Below are positions 59,263-64,000 of a stretch of DNA of 64,000 nt, piece after piece. The notes under the pieces were generated by a model, which did not search any database, was not told the origin of the DNA, and saw nothing but the letters and a program-made list of their open reading frames with translations. The stretch's first letter is position 1, and each line of letters opens with the position of its first letter. This stretch comes from Gambelia wislizenii (Eukaryota; Chordata; Lepidosauria; Squamata; Crotaphytidae), in contig JAUMIR010000001.1 in assembly GCA_030847615.1 (NCBI GenBank), forward strand, positions 260,027,187-260,091,186, in the 5' to 3' direction. Made by a program: the position numbers and the translations under genes.

Positions 59263-61319
59263 ACCAAGAAACTGTTAAACTCAATATTATTGATGAAAAC
59301 ATCATTTTTTTTCAACTCTGAGACTTGTTCTGGAGCAACCCATGCCTCATCTCTGGCATTTGCACTTTTGTGGAGCTTGCCAGTCATTTCCAAGAAACAC
59401 TGCAAATTTTCAAATGCAGATACCTAAAATGCACATAATTGAGAAAATAGAGAAAAATACATAGAAATCCACTTTAATCAGTGGGGAAAAGTTGCATGTC
59501 TTAGGTAAATTGTGCAATTGAATGTGCGCATTCAAAACTAATGAATACAAATGCACACATCTCATTGCAGGAAGAAAATGCAAAATTTTCTAGCCTGATA
59601 CAAAAGAAGGATAGGAGGAAAATGCAGGTGGAATTCATAGAAACTCAGTAGAAATAAAACTAAGATTTTCATGTCCCTGGAGGGATATAAAGTGCACCAG
59701 GTATGTGTGGGAAGAAGTGTTGCCCAGCCCTCTTCCCTGTAGCTCCCCCCAAAGCAGTTGCCCCAGCTGTCCCCCCATCCTGGAAGGTGTGGCCATCAGA
59801 ACTCAAGACCCTAGTGGGTTTTCCCAAGGGAAAAGACAGGTAGGGAATATTTCAGCATCCAAGTCTTAATAAACTTTATGCTCTTCTACTTTATAGGGAG
59901 GTGGCAGTAGCCCAATTCTGACCCATTCATTTGCTACCATCATATCTTTAGCCTTATGCCAAATTAATACCAAATACATGAACATTGCTTTCCAAAAGAA
60001 TGCCATATATTGCAGACTCTGGTTTGAAAAAATCATGTTTAACTCAGGTTCCACAGGCATCCTGAAAATATTGCCTTTCCAAAGTAAAGGATAAATCTGT
60101 CATTTTGCATTCAAAAATAGAAGGCATCTATCTTCTGCTCCAGACACGAGCCCAGTCCTAATGACTTGGAAGATGAAATATGATTGCAGTCCTGTGAAAG
60201 CTAGAACTGAGGAACGGCCTGTATTACATCCTTGTGTGGAAAAAAGGAATGTTTTGAATCTTCAAATGAAAGCATTAGCAATATTTAAAAATATTCCATG
60301 AGACATCAAAGGAATAATAAATCAAAGTTCTCCCAGATGAGAGAAACTTAATGGAAAGCAAGTCCAAATCAAGTTAATTTGAAAGACCAGCTGTAAAGTA
60401 TGAGGCTGGGGGTGGAGCAGGGTATTTGATTGCTTAATATGCTCTTTCCTAGAGAAACCTGTAAGAAGGGTAAGGGAGGTGTGAGCCAACCAACTTGGTA
60501 CTCTTTTCCCCTTCAAGCCAGTAGTAATGAAGAAAAGGAAGCTTCAAGGGCTGGAAAAGAAGAGTAACAGGTGATGGGGTTGGAAGCTGTGGTGAACTTT
60601 CCTACTCTCTAACCTAACCATCACTGAGGAAATGGGACAGCAAGATATCCTCTAATCTGCCCTTGCTTGCTCCAAACTTGTCAGAGAGCCTAATTGTTTC
60701 TGCATAATGATTTTTGTCCTCCAGTCTTGGTTAACATTCTCTTGGTTGCTTTTTCACCTCAGTCCCTTCTAACAAGAATATGATTCTGCAAGGTCAGGTA
60801 TCTTGCACTGAATCTATTTGACGTTATACATAAACTGACAGGAGAAATGACTCTATTTTAGAAGAGAAAACACTCAGCATGTCTTCTAAGATGGTGACCC
60901 AGAATGTTCAGCTGCGCTGATGCTGCTCACACTTCTCTCGCAGCTGGACAAATGACCCCTTTGCTCCAAAAACAGTTCTTGTTGGAGTATATTGTTATTC
61001 AGTGTAAAGATAGCAGAACTGAAATAAAAGGTTTGGATACCTTGGTACATAGCAGAGAATAAACGTGACACAGAATGAAAACAATCAGCAAAATGGATTC
61101 ATCTGATGTACTAATTTTATTTTGTACATGAAATAGTGTTGAAACCATAGCATCTTCTGAGGCATTGGTAGACTACATTAAATTGAAGGCACATTCAATT
61201 AAGCCACAGTAGCTGAACTCTGAAATTTGTTCATTGCCACATGTTTTGGCTTTTGATCTGGCCACATACTTAGGGAGATTTGTAGCATGTTGTAATAGGG
61301 AAATTCTGCCTCCCAGGTA

Positions 61320-62267
61320 CCGTATATTCTGGCGTATAAGACGACCCCCCCAATTTTAAAGTTAAAATATAGAGTTTGGGATATTCTCGCCGTATAAGAC
61401 TACCCCTCCTTCTCTAACTCTCAGATCTCCTGCCCCCCCGTCCAGCCAGCCACTCCTCCACCCTTCCCGAAGCCACGATGGGGTACCCGATCGCAGCTTT
61501 GGGAAGGGCGGGGGGGTGGCTGGAAATCCTGCCCTCCACTAGCCAGCCAACTCAGAGGTTTAGCTGGCAAGGATCTCCCCAGCCAGCCAGCCAGCCAGCC
61601 AAAGCTCCGTGTTTCGTCTTGGTTTTCATAACTTTGGCTGTAGATGATGGAATAGTCTGTGAAATTAAAGGACTGAGAACAGCTAAAGAAGCATGGGATA
61701 CTTTGAAAAATCTCTGTGGTGTTCAATCTTTGGAAAGTAAGGTTGCATTAATAATGAAGTTGGTTAATATGAAGCTATCAAATCCCACATTTTTGAATGA
61801 GGACATTAATGATTTTAGAGCCACATTGGCAGACTTGCAAACTCCTGGAGAGGAAATCCCAAAAGCTATGCAAATGAGAATCTTCCTGGCAAGTTTACCA
61901 AAATTCTACAATCCTATAATAAATACCTTGCAATTAAAGAATGATTTAACTCTACCAGAAGCTTTTATTTCAGATAAGAGAATTTCACCATAGACAAAAC
62001 TTGATGCAAAATGCTAAGTTTGAATCCAGAAATTCTAATTTTAAGCAACATGCTAACTTGGGTGAAAAGAAACCTCATTTTAAACAGACTGCTTTTCTTC
62101 TCTCCTGAGTTAAATGGAGGCCAATTTAACACTTCAAAGGCAAAGCAGTCATTCTCACAGCAGGGCAAAGGATCTGCTGGGAAAACTGCCTGGCATATAA
62201 GATGACCCCTGACTTTTGAGGAGATTTTCAAGGGTTAAATAGTAGTCTTATACGCTGGAACATATGG
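61320..62267. mobile_element. TIR element of the CCGTATATTCYGG family carrying a Copia-like gag piece
   Basis: Left end CCGTATATTCTGGCGTATAA after TA (61318-61319), right end GTCTTATACGCTGGAACATA then TGG before TA (62268-62269). The left ~95 bp match the element at 20851 (including AAAATATAGAGTTTGGGATA), and the right ~80 bp match its right end (GGCATATAAGATGACC, GACTTTTGAGGAG). The interior is unrelated to that element: a GC-rich stretch 61410-61610, then a gag-like fragment to about 62180. No transposase is present. Confidence 0.85.
61612..62110 (+). pseudogene. Captured Copia-like gag fragment (UBN2-type)
   Basis: The frame 61612-61991 reads IVCEIKGLRTAKEAWDTLKN, then SLESKVALIMKLVNMKLSN, NDFRATLADLQTPGEEIPKA, RIFLASLPKFYNPIINTLQL. 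This is the layout of the gag region in Ty1/Copia retrotransposons (TAKEAWDTL, SLESKVALIMKL, SLPKFYN). A frameshift near 61975 moves the continuation RQNLMQNAKFESRNSNFKQH to another frame, which stops at 62107. No zinc knuckle, protease, integrase, RT or LTR is seen. It lies entirely between the TIRs of the element at 61320-62267. Confidence 0.75.
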
Positions 62268-62737
62268 TAGATGAAATGGTTCCCCCCTATTTTACACAGA
62301 TCATACACACATTTATCATTGTTTTATTTTAACATTAGCTTACTGTTGAAAGACTCACACATATACTTTGTCCTAGATTTTTCACAAGTTTCTAGAATGT
62401 CTTGATCTTTCATCAAATGCTCCTTATAACATTTATAATATAAATAAATAGGTGCAGCTTTTGCTCTGACTAGAAATTAGCATTTCCTCTGATATTACGG
62501 CTCCATTCTTAATTAAAAAAAGAAGATAAAATCAAATAGTCAAGGGTTGAAAACCTCATCAGAAGCAAGTATGTTAAGCCAGTCTGAGTGCAGATATGTA
62601 ATTCATTTCCCTCAAACCAGGAAGACAGTATGACTGTGCCGTGCAGTAATCTGGCTATTTTCCTTCAGTTACCCCTAATGCAAACAAATAGGTGATTTAT
62701 ACAGCACTCCAACAATGTGCAAATAAAAAGAGGAGGG

Positions 62738-62895
62738 GGGCCATAACTCAGTGGAAGAGTAAATGTTTGCATCCAAAGGTTCTCAGGTACAATCTCCAGC
62801 ATCTCCAGGGAGGATGGAGAAAGACTGCCTGCTTAAAATTCTGAAGAGCTGCTTACAAGTGATGAGCAAGGGTCTGATTCAGTAGTGGTTAAACT
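62738..62895 (+). mobile_element. tRNA-derived SINE fragment
   Basis: GGCCATAACTCAGTGGAAGA is a tRNA box A region, and GGTACAATCTCC at 62786-62797 a degraded box B. CAGCATCTCCAGGGAGGATG and AGGGTCTGATTCAGTA follow, the body of a common squamate tRNA SINE, as I recall. The expected CTTCATGTG-like 3' end is missing. Confidence 0.6.
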
Positions 62896-63513
62896 TCAAA
62901 AGTAACAGTGTGAAAGAAATGTATTCACTATAAAGAACTGACATTTTAACAGAAACATATGTGCAATGTTTTAAACATAGAGTAACAGAACTGAACATGC
63001 TTCTTCTTAGTGATGTGCTTTTTTTTATCCCTACAGCCAGCCATTTTTAAAATGTTTATTGGTTATTATAATACTGGATAGTACAAATCCATAAACAATA
63101 GAAAGAATGTGCAGACATCTAGACATAGTATTAAAAGCAAATTGATACAGCTTGTTAAACTAGGAAGAGATCATATTTGTTTTATTTGCAAATGACATGC
63201 ATAAAGGAAAGCAAATTTCACTTTCTACTCTTCTTTATTTACTCATCCATTTTGTTTTGGAAGTAACATGTGGTGATAAATGTTTCCATTGTTTGTAAAT
63301 GGGACCCACCCCTGTGTGTGTGTGTCAAAGCCTCTTCACGTTTAACATTCTGCCAGTAGTTCTAACATATGGATTAAAGGTGAAAATGTGTATTTTGCAT
63401 GCTTACTACAGGTGTAAATATATCTACAGTATTTGAAACTGGAATCTAAAGCTTCTTCTAGACTTCTAGCTTCTTAGCATTATCTCTTGAAAGGCACTGT
63501 GCAACTATTCCTT

Positions 63514-63786
63514 CTATTTATTTATTTATTTATTTATACCCCGCTCTTCAGCCACAAGGCTATCAGAGCGGCTTACAAATTGTTTTAAGCAACAGCTGTT
63601 TGCACATCTACACTGCATTAAACAGTTTCCAATGTGTGTTAGCTAATTGCCCCCCACAAGCTGGGTACTCAATTTACCGACCTACGAAAGGATGGAAGGC
63701 TGAGTGAACCTTGGAGCCGGCTGGAATCGAACTTGCGACGTGGTGGCTTGCAGTACTGGCATTTAACCACTGTGCCACCAGGGCTC
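63514..63786 (-). mobile_element. tRNA-headed SINE sharing its tail with the 5S-headed SINE
   Basis: On the minus strand: GGAGCCCTGGTGGCACAGTG GTTAAATG (box A region), GTTCGATTCC (box B, 63723-63732), then CAAGGTTCACTCAGCCTTCC, a TAGGTCGGTAAATTGAGTAC block and the end GAGCGGGGTATAAATAAATA. The tail matches 12280-12474 closely. An A-rich (AATA)n tail is at 63514-63535. Confidence 0.85.
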
Positions 63787-64000
63787 CTTTTGGGCCTTCA
63801 CATTTTCATTCATTGATTCATTAATTTATGGTGAGAAAGAAGGTGGGAGAAGCAGTTGCATGCTATGGGAGGGTAAGAAAAATGGAAGGCAGTATCATCT
63901 AAATTCCTCATAAAATGCCATGTTTGAGATAGGGTGACCGCACAATAAAAACCTTAACTTAAGCATTCTTTAAGTAACAACAGAATTGTTTACATGCATG

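Larger units (their letters stand above)
56031..64000 (+). other. HECW2: HECW2 intron downstream of the third visible exon (5' part)
   Basis: Starts at GTAAGA and continues past the window end, so at least 7.97 kb. I looked for a C2-domain exon with a LKKGMFFNPDPYLK-like peptide and found none. Repeats are listed separately. 59263-61317 and 62896-63513 show no further features I can support beyond AT-rich sequence. Confidence 0.85.

Overview
The window is vertebrate nuclear DNA that is almost entirely intronic. It most likely comes from a squamate reptile, probably a lizard. The evidence is several tRNA-derived SINEs with the Sauria-type 3' end (CCATAAGTCGGAA-like block followed by TTGAAGGCA), a 5S-rRNA-headed SINE with the same kind of tail, L2-type LINE 3' ends, Helitrons, Penelope and DIRS-like remnants, and many TA-flanked and 8-bp-TSD MITEs. 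No prokaryotic genes, operons, CRISPR arrays or functional RNA genes were seen.

The only host gene I can support is HECW2 (NEDL2, a HECT-type E3 ubiquitin ligase) on the + strand. Three consecutive coding exons are visible: 33669-33776, 51769-51863 and 55958-56030. Each has canonical AG/GT splice sites, and their phases join without a break. Together they encode about 91 residues of the conserved N-terminal domain, just before the C2 domain. They total 276 bases, so more than 99% of the window is intron: over 33.6 kb upstream, 18.0 kb between the first two exons, 4.1 kb between the next two, and about 8 kb downstream.

Layout: 1-9 kb is intron with an L2 tail, a hAT MITE, a foldback MITE and a minus-strand Helitron. 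9.7-14 kb has a MITE carrying a 74-bp hairpin array, two tandem Helitrons, a 5S-headed SINE and a hairpin-rich element. 18-26.4 kb has MITE and SINE copies, then a broken minus-strand LINE (endonuclease, reverse transcriptase, C2H2 finger) split by a 2.69-kb TIR element that contains a 149-bp array of alternating hairpins. 27-33.6 kb has SINEs and MITEs, one of which abuts the first exon. 34.7-35.9 kb is a DIRS-like tyrosine-recombinase remnant. 40-50.9 kb holds two hAT copies, a twin-primed LINE fragment, a solo LTR inside a foldback element, a TIR element made of TTTTGCACAAA-like repeats, a 5S-Sauria SINE and an L2 tail. 56.6-59.3 kb has a Penelope remnant and a dead L2 copy. 61.3-62.3 kb is a second member of the TIR family, carrying a Copia-like gag fragment. 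SINEs lie at 62.7 and 63.5 kb.

The most interesting signals are the TA-flanked CCGTATATTCYGGCG family, whose conserved ends enclose unrelated cargo (a GC-rich hairpin array in one copy, a Copia gag piece in the other), and the recurrence of serial hairpins as the interior of several otherwise different MITEs. Family names are from memory. Boundaries and duplications were read directly from the sequence.
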